Below, piece by piece: positions 7,205-15,533 of a DNA stretch of 39,259 bases. Every line of letters starts with the position of its first letter. Within the stretch, counting starts at the first letter, position 1. The DNA is from Chloroflexota bacterium. GTDB lineage: Bacteria; Chloroflexota; Limnocylindria; Limnocylindrales; CSP1-4. The position numbers and the translations under genes are program-made. The stretch is from NCBI GenBank assembly GCA_003158295.1, contig PMIP01000084.1, forward strand, positions 117,571 through 156,829. Reading direction: 5' to 3'. Under the pieces are notes generated by a model. The model saw only the letters and a program-made list of their open reading frames with translations, ran no database searches and was not told the DNA's origin.

Positions 7205-8466
7205 CGCTCGTTCCCCTCCGTGCGCAGGCTCATTCCTTCACCGCCGCTCGTCCAACTGCGCAGCGCCCTGGCGAACGCCCTTCCGAGTCGGTCCCAGTCG
7301 AGGTCGGCCTGGTCGAGGCACACGAACGAAGGGTGGCCCTGAAGGAGCAGTACCCCTTCGTCAGCCATGACGCGAGCCAGCGCCTGTCGCCGTCCAGCTT
7401 GACCGAGCAGTTCATCTGCGAACGTCAGGTCGAACATCGATCCCCCAAGCACCTGCACGGCCTGGACGCAGCCGGCAATCCCCTCGCTCCGGGCCGCGTC
7501 GTTGAAGGTCGAAACGACCCGATCACCGACGTCGGCGAGAACTTCGTACCCGGACCGCTCTGACATCACCTGGGCGGTAGCCATCGCCGCGTACGGACCG
7601 AACAGCTCTTTGCAGTGGGTGCCGCTAATCGCGGCGGCGGGATACAGGCTCATGATCTCGCGCGATCCCACGAGAAGGCTCAGCGGCGCTCCGTTCGAGA
7701 TGGCCTTGCCGAGGACCGTCATGTCGGCCCGCGGCAACCCCTCCTTGGCGAACACGCCCCTCGGAGCGACGCGACCTGCAGTCTTGGTCTCGTCGGCGAC
7801 TACGAGGATACCCTGGCTCCGGCACATCTCAACGGCGGCGGCAAACCGGTCCCGCGCTGCATGGTGGAACTGGTAGGTATCGATCACGAGGCATGCGTAG
7901 TCGTTTCCACGACCCTCGAGTTCCTTCGCGAGCGATCCGAGTTCCAGGTCCACCCAGTTGAACACGCGCTCGCTGCCGCTCACGCCGCGGAAGTGCCCCT
8001 CGAACCTGACCTCTCCCCTGAGCGGGGAGGTCAGCTGCTCGTGCCAGCGCGGCGTCTTCGCGATGAGCGCGTCATGCCACCCTATGTACCCGCAGCGGAT
8101 CACGCCGAAACGGTCCGTTCTGTGCGTCGCAAGGCGGATGGCGGCCGTGATGGCGTCCGATGAGTGCTTGAAAAAGCCAACCACCTCGTCGAACTCCGGA
8201 TCGGCGACGGACATCGCTAGGCGCTCATGCGTCGCAGCGTAGCCGGGGAGATGCAGTGGACCGACCAGGTGCGATGCGAGTAGCTGCTGGAAACGGGAGT
8301 TCCGATGACCGATGACGACGGGTCCTGATCCGAGGACGAAGTCGACGTAGGTCCTGCCCTCGCTGTCCTCGACCTTCCCGCCGAACCCATCGACGAAATG
8401 GATCTCCTCGCCATTCGAGCGGAAGAAGCGGCACACGGACGATGACGCGACCCGAGCGCCGTTCAT
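7201..8466 (-). CDS. Class-III PLP aminotransferase / aminomutase-like
   Basis: A 421-aa fold-type I PLP enzyme close to glutamate-1-semialdehyde aminomutase and class-III aminotransferases. Visible marks are a start resembling DSEGRTYVDFVLGSGPVVIGH, VVADETKTAGR (Asp225 for the pyridine nitrogen), and the Schiff-base lysine in VLGKAISNG (Lys254). The family moves an amino group between a keto compound and an amino donor, or within one substrate. The ATG at 8466 overlaps the stop of the Nudix gene (ATGA), and its own stop overlaps the next start, so it sits inside a coupled operon. The substrate is not readable. An amino-sugar, amino-acid side chain or keto-nucleoside intermediate would fit the neighbourhood, but that is inference. 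Confidence 0.88.
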   Translation of the reverse strand: MNGARVASSSVCRFFRSNGEEIHFVDGFGGKVEDSEGRTYVDFVLGSGPVVIGHRNSRFQQLLASHLVGPLHLPGYAATHERLAMSVADPEFDEVVGFFKHSSDAITAAIRLATHRTDRFGVIRCGYIGWHDALIAKTPRWHEQLTSPLRGEVRFEGHFRGVSGSERVFNWVDLELGSLAKELEGRGNDYACLVIDTYQFHHAARDRFAAAVEMCRSQGILVVADETKTAGRVAPRGVFAKEGLPRADMTVLGKAISNGAPLSLLVGSREIMSLYPAAAISGTHCKELFGPYAAMATAQVMSERSGYEVLADVGDRVVSTFNDAARSEGIAGCVQAVQVLGGSMFDLTFADELLGQAGRRQALARVMADEGVLLLQGHPSFVCLDQADLDWDRLGRAFARALRSWTSGGEGMSLRTEGNER

Positions 8467-9071
8467 GACAATGCCCCGACAGCTGGCGGCTGTCCCGCGA
8501 GGCCAAGGGCCCGCGAGACCCAGGCCCATCGTGCCGAGAGCGCGCCGTGTGCGGCGCGCGCCGAAGGACTCAAGTCGCGACGATCAACCTCGTCAAGACG
8601 GAGGCGCACATAGCCGAGATTCCGCTCCGGCTCGTGGACGATGGGGTCCCCGTTCCCCAGCAGTGCCAGGTAGGAGACGATGATCCAGTCCTGGCGTCCG
8701 CACCGCCCGCTCTCGTTCAGCACGCAATCGAAACGAACCTCGAAGAAACCCTTCACCACGAAGCTCACGCCGCCAGCCTCCTCCCGAATCTCCCGAGAAA
8801 GCGCGTCGCGGAGCGACGCGTCTCCGGCCTCGACCATCCCACCGATTCCTTCGAGCTTCCCCACTCCGTCACGACTCGCCTCCCCCCGCCGCATGAGGAT
8901 CCACCGCCCGAACTCATCGAACAGCAGTGCCTCGACCGCGATTTGGAACTGCCGTCCAGCGAGCTCCGTGTCGGCGAACGCGAATAGATCGCGTATAGAC
9001 CGTGGCTCAGACTCGCTCAGGGTTGAGGGAATGGCGGCGCACATCCCATGGTCGTCGGGCGGATTCTCCAT
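8463..9071 (-). CDS. Nudix hydrolase (copy 1)
   Basis: A 202-aa protein with a Nudix box at GGMVEAGDASLRDALSREIREEAGG, residues about 75-99. The catalytic REIREE is intact, while the first conserved Glu of the box is Asp. Nudix enzymes cleave nucleoside diphosphates linked to another moiety, releasing a nucleoside monophosphate. The start at 9071 lies 5 nt after the stop of the OMP decarboxylase gene; the 3' end overlaps the aminotransferase start. In this cluster it could remove pyrophosphate from a nucleotide intermediate or clean up toxic nucleotides. A second, different Nudix gene lies at 14399-14932. Confidence 0.88.
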   Translation of the reverse strand: MENPPDDHGMCAAIPSTLSESEPRSIRDLFAFADTELAGRQFQIAVEALLFDEFGRWILMRRGEASRDGVGKLEGIGGMVEAGDASLRDALSREIREEAGGVSFVVKGFFEVRFDCVLNESGRCGRQDWIIVSYLALLGNGDPIVHEPERNLGYVRLRLDEVDRRDLSPSARAAHGALSARWAWVSRALGLAGQPPAVGALS

Positions 9072-9076
9072 CGCCG

Positions 9077-9931
9077 TCAGATCACCGCTGTCCAGGCTTC
9101 GCTACGGAACCGCTCCACGATCTCCCGGAGCGATGCCACGTCCGGACCATGCCGGAGAATGCCACGGGAGATCGGGAGTATGACCTCGCCCGGCCGTCTT
9201 CGAAGGGACTGGTGGAGCGACGCGAAGGTCGCCCCCTGGGCCCCAATGCCCGGAGCGAGGATGGGGCAACCATCGAGCAGCTCGATGACCTCATGAGCCC
9301 TTTGGCCGCATGTGGCGCCCACGACCGCACCCGCGGCACCGGAACCAATCGTTGCGGGCCGGGAGCGATTGTAGTCAGCGATTTCGAGGGCAAGACGCTC
9401 GGCCACCGTGTGGCCGTCCTCGCATCGGGATGACTGGAGCGCGATGCCCTCGGGGTTTGACGACATCACGACCACGAACACGCAGGCTCCAAGGCGCGTA
9501 GCGAGATCGAGCACAGGCGTAACGGTTCCGAAGCCCAGATACGCGCAGACGGTCATCCCGTCGGCACCGTAGCCGTCCTCGTCCAGGAACGCGTGACCGT
9601 ACGCCTCCATGGTCGAGCCAATATCTCCACGCTTGCAGTCCATCACCACCATCGTCCCGGTCGATCGGCAGCGATCGGTGATCTCCCGCAGCACCGCCAT
9701 CCCCGGAGGGCCGAAACGCTCGAAGAAGCCGACCTGTGGCTTCACTACCGCGATGCGATCGCCGACGGCATCGAGGACGATGTTGCAGGCCCGGCGAAGG
9801 CCCTCAGGGGTCGTGGGCAGGCCCCAGGATGCAAGCATCTCGTACGACGGATCCAGACCGACCGCCAGAGGGCTCCTGTCGGGAACCAGGCGAGCCAGCC
9901 GATCGCGGAAGGTGAGATCAGGCAATGTCAT
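9077..9931 (-). CDS. pyrF: Orotidine 5'-phosphate decarboxylase, type 2
   Basis: A 284-aa OMP decarboxylase of the mycobacterial-type (type 2) subfamily, which converts OMP to UMP. It shows LAVGLDPS near the N-terminus, the catalytic loop VVMDCKRGDIGSTMEAYG with its Lys/Asp set, VMSSNPEG, VVGATCGQ, and the phosphate-binding LAPGIGAQG. The length is normal for this subfamily. ATG 9931 lies 14 nt inside the end of the upstream archaeal-type decarboxylase gene, so the two are translationally linked. Two different OMPDC subfamilies side by side are unusual. One may have shifted to another phosphorylated substrate, as in the hexulose-phosphate synthase and KGPDC branches of the suprafamily. This copy keeps all the usual motifs. 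Confidence 0.9.
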   Translation of the reverse strand: MTLPDLTFRDRLARLVPDRSPLAVGLDPSYEMLASWGLPTTPEGLRRACNIVLDAVGDRIAVVKPQVGFFERFGPPGMAVLREITDRCRSTGTMVVMDCKRGDIGSTMEAYGHAFLDEDGYGADGMTVCAYLGFGTVTPVLDLATRLGACVFVVVMSSNPEGIALQSSRCEDGHTVAERLALEIADYNRSRPATIGSGAAGAVVGATCGQRAHEVIELLDGCPILAPGIGAQGATFASLHQSLRRRPGEVILPISRGILRHGPDVASLREIVERFRSEAWTAVI

Positions 9932-10604
9932 GGGTATCTCCCGGGGTGCTGGAGGCGAGGATCTGGTAAATCGCCCGGACGGGATCCGCGGCTTCGTAGA
10001 TTGAGCGCCCGATGATTGCGTACGTGCCGCCTGATGCGAGAACCGTGCCATAGGTGCCACCCTGGGCGCCCACGCCACAGCACACGACGGTCATCTCCGG
10101 CCCCACGACGCCACGAATTGCGCGGATGCGATCTGGACGGTTGCCGGGCGCTTGGACGCCATAGACGCCGATCTCGCGTGCAAGCCGCGCCATGTCCTCT
10201 GCGATGGGCTGCGTAAACATCGCACCCCCGGGGTTGGTTAGTTCAAGCTGCACGATGATGCCGATCTGGTCGCGTGCCGCCTCCATGCAATCCTCGAGCG
10301 CGTCTGGGCCCACGAACCCGTGAACCATCACCGCGGCCCCGCCGAATCTTCGGACGAGATCGACAATTCTCGCATCCGTGTGCGGCACGTCCGCCACCTT
10401 GAGATCAGCGAATACGGGCTTGTGGCTCCGATCGGCGACGGCGCGTATCGCTCGCGCCCCTTCCCTATAAACCAGCGGGCTGGCGATCTTGATAACGTCA
10501 ACGTGGTCGGCGACGCGATCAATGAGAGACAGGTTGTCATCGAGGGTCGGCAGGTCGGCCGCAAGGATGATGGATGTCTTTCTAGAGCCGAAATATGGCT
10601 GCAT
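9918..10604 (-). CDS. Archaeal-type OMP decarboxylase-like protein
   Basis: A 228-aa OMPDC-suprafamily barrel of the short archaeal type. It opens with SIILAADLPTLDD, carries the catalytic FADLKVADVPHTD (the D-x-K-x-x-D pattern), VMVHGFVG, LTNPGGAMF, QAPGNRPDRI, and the phosphate site CCGVGAQGG with IIGRSIYEA. These match archaeal pyrF rather than KGPDC or hexulose-phosphate synthase. ATG 10604 is preferred because GAGGT lies 5 nt upstream (7 nt after the preceding gene); ATG 10631 would overlap that gene. Its 3' end overlaps the type-2 OMPDC start by 14 nt. It could act on OMP or on an orotidylate-like carboxylated nucleotide of the pathway. The decarboxylase family call is firm; the substrate is inferred. 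Confidence 0.85.
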   Translation of the reverse strand: MQPYFGSRKTSIILAADLPTLDDNLSLIDRVADHVDVIKIASPLVYREGARAIRAVADRSHKPVFADLKVADVPHTDARIVDLVRRFGGAAVMVHGFVGPDALEDCMEAARDQIGIIVQLELTNPGGAMFTQPIAEDMARLAREIGVYGVQAPGNRPDRIRAIRGVVGPEMTVVCCGVGAQGGTYGTVLASGGTYAIIGRSIYEAADPVRAIYQILASSTPGDTHDIA

Positions 10605-10611
10605 CAGTACC

Positions 10612-10908
10612 TCATCGCGATTCGCTGGCAACTGTCTCCGCTAGGTTGGCGATTTCGCTGATTGCTGACTCAACGCTGTCAACGCGAGACATCGAGAACG
10701 TTCCGTCGCCACGCAGGATCAGCAAACCTCTATCGCGACGCGCCAACAGCGCGCCTCGATCCGCCATCTCTACGACGCGGTAGCCCATCTCGCCCAGCCG
10801 GTCTCGAGCTCGGTCGAGCGAGACCGAGAACAGGACCCCCTCGATCTGTACTAGCCCATCCTGCTCAGCGCACGGCACAACCTCACGGACAACGAAAGCG
10901 CGGCCCAT
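10612..10908 (-). CDS. 98-aa protein of unknown function
   Basis: A small acidic/basic mixed protein that I do not recognise. It has no signal peptide, membrane segment or metal-binding cysteine cluster (one Cys only). The C-terminal half alternates strand, turn and helix: ARRDRGLLILRGDGTFSMSR then SVESAISEIANLAETV, a small alpha/beta module similar in feel to TBP-like or ACT-like half-domains. It begins 3 nt after the cysteine desulfurase stop and ends 7 nt before the archaeal-type OMPDC start, so it is locked into the operon. A substrate-binding or partner protein for the sulfur or radical enzymes is possible but unproven. Confidence 0.7.
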   Translation of the reverse strand: MGRAFVVREVVPCAEQDGLVQIEGVLFSVSLDRARDRLGEMGYRVVEMADRGALLARRDRGLLILRGDGTFSMSRVDSVESAISEIANLAETVASESR

Positions 10909-10911
10909 TGG

Positions 10912-12033
10912 CTACCCGACGGCCGTGAGCGCACCCGCGAAGTCGCGGATGGCTGCAGCCGCGTCATCGATGTTGGCCGACGTGTTGAAGCGCCCAATGC
11001 TCAGTCGCAGCGTGCCTGCCCGCAGTCCGAGCTGGTCGTGGTGGACGGGCGAGCAGTGGAGCCCGCCGCGAACGATGATCCCCGCCGCTCGCAGAAACGG
11101 CACCCAATCCGCCTCGGGATCGGACCGCTGCGTCGCCATTGCCACGATGCCGGTTCGCCGATCGCCCGGCGGCCTGCCCAACAAAGTGAGTCCCGGCATC
11201 CCTTCGAGGGCAGCCCAGAGCTGCTCCTGAAGGGTTGCCACTGCCGATGCATAAGCCGCTGAGTGCGCGGCCCAGTCCTCCAGCGCCGCGACCATCGCCG
11301 CGATCGCAGGGCTGTTCGGGGTGCCAACTTCCATGAAATGGCTGCCATCGTCATCACGGAGGAGCCGAGACCTTCTTCCAGTGCCACCCGTGAGCAGCGG
11401 ACGCAGGGGACGTTTCGCCACGAGGATCGCTGCACCGGGCACGGAGCACAGGTGCTTATGTGCCGGGAAGACCACGAAGTCAGCCTCGATGGCCTGGGAC
11501 AGGTCGATGCAGCCGGCTGACTGAGCGGCATCTACGAGCACTGCCACGTCAGGGAACCGGCGGCGTAGATCTACGAGGACGGATCCGAGGTCGTAGACGG
11601 ACCCGCTGACGTTGCTCACGTGCGTGAGGCAGACTAGGCGGGTCCTGGGTGTAATGAGTCGTAGCAGCCTATTCGGATCGGTGCGCTCGTCGGGGTCATG
11701 TAACTCCGCGATGGCATAGACGACACCAGCCAGAGCGTCGACTGTCCGAAGCACAGCATTGTGCGGGCGATTATCGAGGATGCACGTGTCCCCGGGACGC
11801 AGGTACCCCCGGAGGACGGCATTCAGGCCGAACGTAGCGTCGGGCACGAAGAACAGAAACGCGGCATCGGTTCCCACCGCCGCAGCCGCTCGTTGCCTAT
11901 AGAGCCAAATGTCGCTGGCCTCATCGGGAAAGTTCCGAACATCCGCGGGGGGACGTCGCGCGGCTTCGTCGAACGCTGCTAACGCCACCTCCGATCTGGG
12001 GAAGGCGGTGGTGGCGTTGTTGAGGTATATCAA
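10912..12033 (-). CDS. Cysteine desulfurase-like class-V PLP enzyme
   Basis: A 373-aa class-V aminotransferase-fold enzyme. It starts with YLNNATTAFP (family YLDNAATT), has the PLP aspartate in VLVDAAQSAG, the lysine in FPAHKHL (about Lys193), and a catalytic-loop cysteine in VRGGLHCSPVHHDQLG (about Cys327). GTLRLSIGRFNT follows, as in the stand-alone cysteine desulfurase family rather than IscS. It should release sulfur from cysteine as persulfide, or act as a lyase. No ATG fits: the TTG at 12033 overlaps the radical SAM stop (TTGA) and has GGAGGT 5 nt upstream, which settles the start. The tight pairing with a radical SAM enzyme suggests sulfur or amino-group delivery in a shared step. The desulfurase role is inferred from motifs. 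Confidence 0.85.
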   Translation of the reverse strand: MIYLNNATTAFPRSEVALAAFDEAARRPPADVRNFPDEASDIWLYRQRAAAAVGTDAAFLFFVPDATFGLNAVLRGYLRPGDTCILDNRPHNAVLRTVDALAGVVYAIAELHDPDERTDPNRLLRLITPRTRLVCLTHVSNVSGSVYDLGSVLVDLRRRFPDVAVLVDAAQSAGCIDLSQAIEADFVVFPAHKHLCSVPGAAILVAKRPLRPLLTGGTGRRSRLLRDDDGSHFMEVGTPNSPAIAAMVAALEDWAAHSAAYASAVATLQEQLWAALEGMPGLTLLGRPPGDRRTGIVAMATQRSDPEADWVPFLRAAGIIVRGGLHCSPVHHDQLGLRAGTLRLSIGRFNTSANIDDAAAAIRDFAGALTAVG

Positions 12034-12968
12034 CGCGCACCTCCGACTTCGCGGGCTTCCGGCGATCCACCATCCTCGCCCTCGCAGTCTCGGCACGAAA
12101 CGCACAAGGCGGGATACTCCCGCCAGATCCTTGGGAGCGGGAAGCGATCGCGAGTCACGGCGGTGACGCAGACGGACGTATGGAAAACCGAGATTCCGCC
12201 CGTACCGCTTTCGAGAGCCTCCACGAATTGGCGGCAGAGGGCGTCGATTCCCCCCGAGCGGAGGTTGGCATGTATGGGATGGCGGTACGGCCGTCCCTCA
12301 TCTGGCACTGACGTGTATTTCATTCCGACGCATGCGGCGTTCGGTCGCGATTGAGCGACGAGTTCAAGGAAAAGAGGCAGGTCCCGGTAAGTGAGGGAGG
12401 TAAACGGCTTGATGTAGATGCAGGAGAAAAGCCCTGCCTCCCGGCAGCTTTCGAAGTTGCCAGCACGTAGCGCCACTGACGCCGCGTGGGGCTCGATCAG
12501 GGATGCCCGTGAGACTGTGGTTATCGACGTGAAGTTGACCACTTGGTGTTTCCACGACGAGAGTCGACCGATGAGGTCCAGCATCTCGGGCGGGATGGCC
12601 TCTTTGGTCGAGATCTGGACCGGGTTGCCCAGCGGCAGAACTTGACCGAGGATGGTCGCGATCAGATGGATTGACTGCTTCGTTCTGTACGGTTCGGTGC
12701 CCGGACACAGCGACAGGACTGTCCCGTGTTTCCCTAACTCAAACAGGGGGTGCGCGAGGAGGAATTCGAGCGACTCGCAGGCCTGACGTTCGGAGATCAA
12801 GACCTGCGGGCCCCCTGGATCGACGATGTAGCAGTATCGGCATCCGCAGCCGCACCCCCTCGTCGTGATGTTGACGAACGCGCGACCTGGTTCGTTGGTA
12901 CCCTCGCGGTCGTGAAACGCCACGTTCGCAGGAAGCGCGGGCATAAGTACGCGCGACAGTTCCCGCAT
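12030..12968 (-). CDS. Radical SAM protein, cysteine-rich
   Basis: A 312-aa radical SAM protein. The motif TRGCGCGCRYCYIVD gives CxxxCxxC from Cys39, Cys43 and Cys46, with an extra Cys41. Near the C-terminus CVSCRDCEG forms a second possible Fe-S site, so an auxiliary cluster is plausible, as in SPASM/Twitch-type peptide-modifying enzymes, although the spacing is not classic. The strand motif LSLCPGTEPY replaces the usual GGEP. ATG 12968 is chosen for the GGGGGGA tract 10 nt upstream; a longer start at 13043 lacks one. It is the first gene of the minus-strand operon, and its stop overlaps the TTG of the desulfurase gene. Its substrate is unknown; peptide or nucleoside modification are both reasonable. 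Confidence 0.85.
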   Translation of the reverse strand: MRELSRVLMPALPANVAFHDREGTNEPGRAFVNITTRGCGCGCRYCYIVDPGGPQVLISERQACESLEFLLAHPLFELGKHGTVLSLCPGTEPYRTKQSIHLIATILGQVLPLGNPVQISTKEAIPPEMLDLIGRLSSWKHQVVNFTSITTVSRASLIEPHAASVALRAGNFESCREAGLFSCIYIKPFTSLTYRDLPLFLELVAQSRPNAACVGMKYTSVPDEGRPYRHPIHANLRSGGIDALCRQFVEALESGTGGISVFHTSVCVTAVTRDRFPLPRIWREYPALCVSCRDCEGEDGGSPEAREVGGAR

Positions 12969-13295
12969 CAAGTCTGGGTCCCCCCTCACGGATCTACACC
13001 GCACACAACTCGTCGGTGATACGTCCCGCCGTCGGAGCAGCACCGAAGCGCATCATATCCGATCCACCGGGCGTCTTGCCCGCCGCGCGATCGACGAGCC
13101 CGATGGGGGTATGACGTCAGCCTGGCAGAGCGAATCGCGCCCAGGATGCCGGACTCCGCTTCCGCGGGACGGGGGCGTGGTCTCTCCGCGATCCTGGAGG
13201 GGGTGGGCCACGCGTTTGCCTCCTGGCCCCGGTCTAGTGGATCATTGGATCGGGCACGGTCTAGTCCGTGCAGGGAGAGCCCCACTCAACGGTTG
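12969..13295. promoter_or_regulatory. Divergent intergenic region
   Basis: These 327 bases lie between the first gene of the minus-strand operon and the plus-strand kinase at 13296. They must contain the operon promoter. Frames running through here lack family character. I see no clear -35/-10 pair or operator. Confidence 0.35.
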
Positions 13296-14087
13296 ATGAG
13301 GGCCTCGAGAAAGCAACGTAGAACCGGGGAGGTACGCGCCGGCGTGTGGGAGAGCGGAGATGGGCCCGACAAGCGGATCCCAATCGATCTCTCGAGCCTG
13401 TGGGAATCGCAACGGCACGGACCGGGCCGCCTTGTTGCCATCTGTGGATTCGACGGGGCAGGCAAGACAACACAGCTGTCGTCGCTCGCCGCATCGCTTC
13501 GGGCAGCCGGCAAGTCGGTCGTCGTCACGAAGCAGCCGACTGACTGGTATCGTGGCCGACCGGAGGTGCGCTCGTTCCTGGCCAACGGCGGCTCAGTACA
13601 GGAGGCCGAGGATCTTGCGCGGCTGGCCGCGCGGGACCGGCGGGCGCACATTGAGGAGGTCATCCGGCCTGCGATCGGCATGGGGTATGTGGTAGTAACT
13701 GACCGGTATGTCTTCTCATCGATCGCATATTTCCTGGCACGGGACGTCTCGCTCCCGCTGTTGATGTCGTTGAATGCGCCCCTCCCGCGCCCGGATCTGG
13801 CCGTCTACCTCGACGTGCCGCCGGCAACGCTGCACGAACGGCTCCGCGCTAGGGACGGTGGCTCAAGGAAACGCGAAGAACTCACCGTGCGGTCAATCAC
13901 CCGTGTCTGCGCGAACTTCGGCCGGATGAGATCCGAACTCGCATGGCTCGACGGCGCCGCTGCACCCACCACGATCGCGGCCTGGATCTTGCGTGCCGTC
14001 GGTGGTGCGCGTAACGGCAACGACGAGCTCACCTTCACCCCCGACACCGCTCCGGGCTCCCAGGCCGGCCGAGCCAAGACCAGCTGA
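13296..14087 (+). CDS. Thymidylate kinase-like P-loop kinase (copy 2)
   Basis: A 263-aa dTMP-kinase-fold protein. Walker A is GFDGAGKTTQL at about residue 51, preceded by an extension of roughly 45 residues not seen in normal thymidylate kinases. KQPTDWYRG takes the place of the usual REPGGT substrate loop, DRYVFSSIAYF is the DRY motif, and DLAVYLDVPPATLHERLRAR is the typical core strand and lid. The altered substrate loop suggests a substrate other than dTMP. ATG 13296 is the likeliest start; a start nearer the fold, at about codon 40, is possible. It opens the plus-strand half of the window and is followed 311 nt later by a Nudix gene. Confidence 0.82.
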   Translation: MRASRKQRRTGEVRAGVWESGDGPDKRIPIDLSSLWESQRHGPGRLVAICGFDGAGKTTQLSSLAASLRAAGKSVVVTKQPTDWYRGRPEVRSFLANGGSVQEAEDLARLAARDRRAHIEEVIRPAIGMGYVVVTDRYVFSSIAYFLARDVSLPLLMSLNAPLPRPDLAVYLDVPPATLHERLRARDGGSRKREELTVRSITRVCANFGRMRSELAWLDGAAAPTTIAAWILRAVGGARNGNDELTFTPDTAPGSQAGRAKTS

Positions 14088-14398
14088 CGTGGCAGTCCGC
14101 AAGCTGCCCACGACGTGGGCGAAAGCAAAGGGCGGCGGCAAGGGCCGCGCGATACTGGCCACGGCGCTTCGGAGAGGGCCAAACCAGCAACTTCCGGGAG
14201 GAGCGACGGTGGGTCCTCTCATCGGCGCCGTGCAAGGCTGGACAACTTTCGAGGGCCGGGAGAGTTGGTGAACTTTGACGTTGCCGACGGGCTGCATGAG
14301 CTGTCCGCGAGTGCACAGGAACAGGTAACTAGGGACTGGCTCGACGTGTTTAGAGACCCAGTCTCGGGGCAAATCGTCGCTGGATTCGGAGGGTTGAT
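14088..14398. other. Non-coding gap
   Basis: Nothing recognisable is seen between the kinase and the second Nudix gene, apart from the GGAGGG ribosome site just before 14399. No palindrome or relic stands out. Confidence 0.35.
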
Positions 14399-14932
14399 AT
14401 GCAGCAGGACAACCGCGTCCGCTCCGAGATCTCGGCCTTGGGCGGTTCAAGTCCGGCGCCGCAGCTGGCGGCGTTCCTCCAAGCTGGAGTTTCTCTGCAA
14501 TCCGCCGAGGAGCACATGACGGCGAGTGTGCTCGTGGTTGATGCCGTCTCCCGCGCGATCTTGCTGGTTCTTCATCCGACACTAAAGATGTGGATCCGCC
14601 CGGGTGGCCACGTAGATCCAAATGAGCTGCCCTGGGATGCCGCGCTGCGTGAGCTTGAGGAGGAGACAACGCTCCAAGCCGCATTCTCGGGCGACCCTCG
14701 CACTCATTTCGTGGATGCTGACACACATACAGTCGCGGAGCCCGATGGCCGCAAGCACGTGCACCACGATCTCTGCTTTGCACTGGAGGTAGATATGAGA
14801 GCCGCAGCCGCGACTCCGGCTGACGGGGTGTCCGGCGTGGCATGGGTCTTGCCGGAATCGCTGGACGAACTCGTGGTCGCAGAGAACGTGCGCAGGACGG
14901 CCAAGGAGTGGCTCGCAAAGTCGAAGGCCTAG
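14399..14932 (+). CDS. Nudix hydrolase (copy 2)
   Basis: A 177-aa protein with a complete Nudix box GGHVDPNELPWDAALRELEEETT at residues 69-91, including the first Glu and the catalytic RELEEE. A preceding strand LLVLHPTLKMWIRPGGH is typical of nucleotide-diphosphate hydrolases. HVHHDLCFAL forms the following beta strand. ATG 14399 has GGAGGG 5 nt upstream. It differs strongly from the Nudix protein at 8463-9071, so the two probably act on different nucleotides. It lies upstream of a decayed region and appears to be transcribed alone or with the kinase at 13296. Confidence 0.88.
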   Translation: MQQDNRVRSEISALGGSSPAPQLAAFLQAGVSLQSAEEHMTASVLVVDAVSRAILLVLHPTLKMWIRPGGHVDPNELPWDAALRELEEETTLQAAFSGDPRTHFVDADTHTVAEPDGRKHVHHDLCFALEVDMRAAAATPADGVSGVAWVLPESLDELVVAENVRRTAKEWLAKSKA

Positions 14933-14989
14933 ACTCGCCGATCCTTGCCCGCAGACCGTCATCGGACTTGTAGTTGGCAGGGCCGAAAC

Positions 14990-15326
14990 GAGACACCCCG
15001 ACGACGTCCCCGTCCCTCATCACGGGTGCCTTCCGCTGAGACCCCGACGGCTCGCACCAATAACCAGATCAGTTCACCAATCCCCGCCGCCGGCGCGTTG
15101 GCATATCCAAGCAACCCCTCGCTGATTACAGACCAGCATCCTTCCAGCTTCGCCAGCTCGTCGCTCCGCATACTTGTTCAAGCGGCTGTAGTCGGAGGTG
15201 CCGTGGCGTTGGAGGACGTGTGCTGACCGAGGCCCTGCGCGCTGCCCGGATCCAGGCGGGCCCCAATGCGTCTGCCAGAGAGACAGACCTCTCGAGGAAG
15301 CGTTCCTTTGGGAGAGCCAGGACCAC
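14990..15326 (-). pseudogene. Decayed hisG-like (ATP phosphoribosyltransferase) gene
   Basis: The minus strand from 15326 begins VLALPKERFLERSVSLADALG, matching VLGLPKGRFMSQSIAVAQSLG of the intact HisG-like gene at 24184. The similarity then jumps frame: ARRASVST resembles ARRVSFNT, and in a third frame DELAKLEGCWSV and GELIWLLVRAVGVSAEG resemble the DIATLLRDG and PELVDLRWCLTQVVYAAPRSG segments. At least two frameshifts separate these pieces and the C-terminal PRPP site is missing. It is therefore a dead copy of a gene that is intact elsewhere in the window, lying in inverse orientation to it. Confidence 0.6.
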
Positions 15327-15479
15327 CCGCTGTTAGCCCAACTCGGAACCCTCACGGTCCGGTCGGATGCTCAACACGCAGGCCCCGCTGTTACCCGCCC
15401 CACTGGCAGGACCCAGCCCCAAGATTCGGCAGCGACCGCATCGCGGTTCCGGCGATTCGCCGTCCGAAATACACCGTCG

Positions 15480-15525
15480 TTGGTCGTGCTTCAGTAAGTT
15501 GGTCGTACCTCAGTAGGTCTATAAT
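15480..15525 (+). promoter_or_regulatory. Promoter with 19-bp tandem direct repeat
   Basis: Two adjacent 19-bp units, TTGGTCGTGCTTCAGTAAG (15480-15498) and TTGGTCGTACCTCAGTAGG (15499-15517), differ at three positions. Two bases later comes a consensus -10 hexamer TATAAT (15520-15525). The TTGGTC of the second unit could serve as the -35 with a short 15-bp spacer, as expected for an activator-dependent promoter. The repeat may be the activator site. It would drive transcription through the kinase relic into the FBPase-aldolase-transketolase operon. Confidence 0.55.
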
Positions 15526-15533
15526 GCGCCGCC

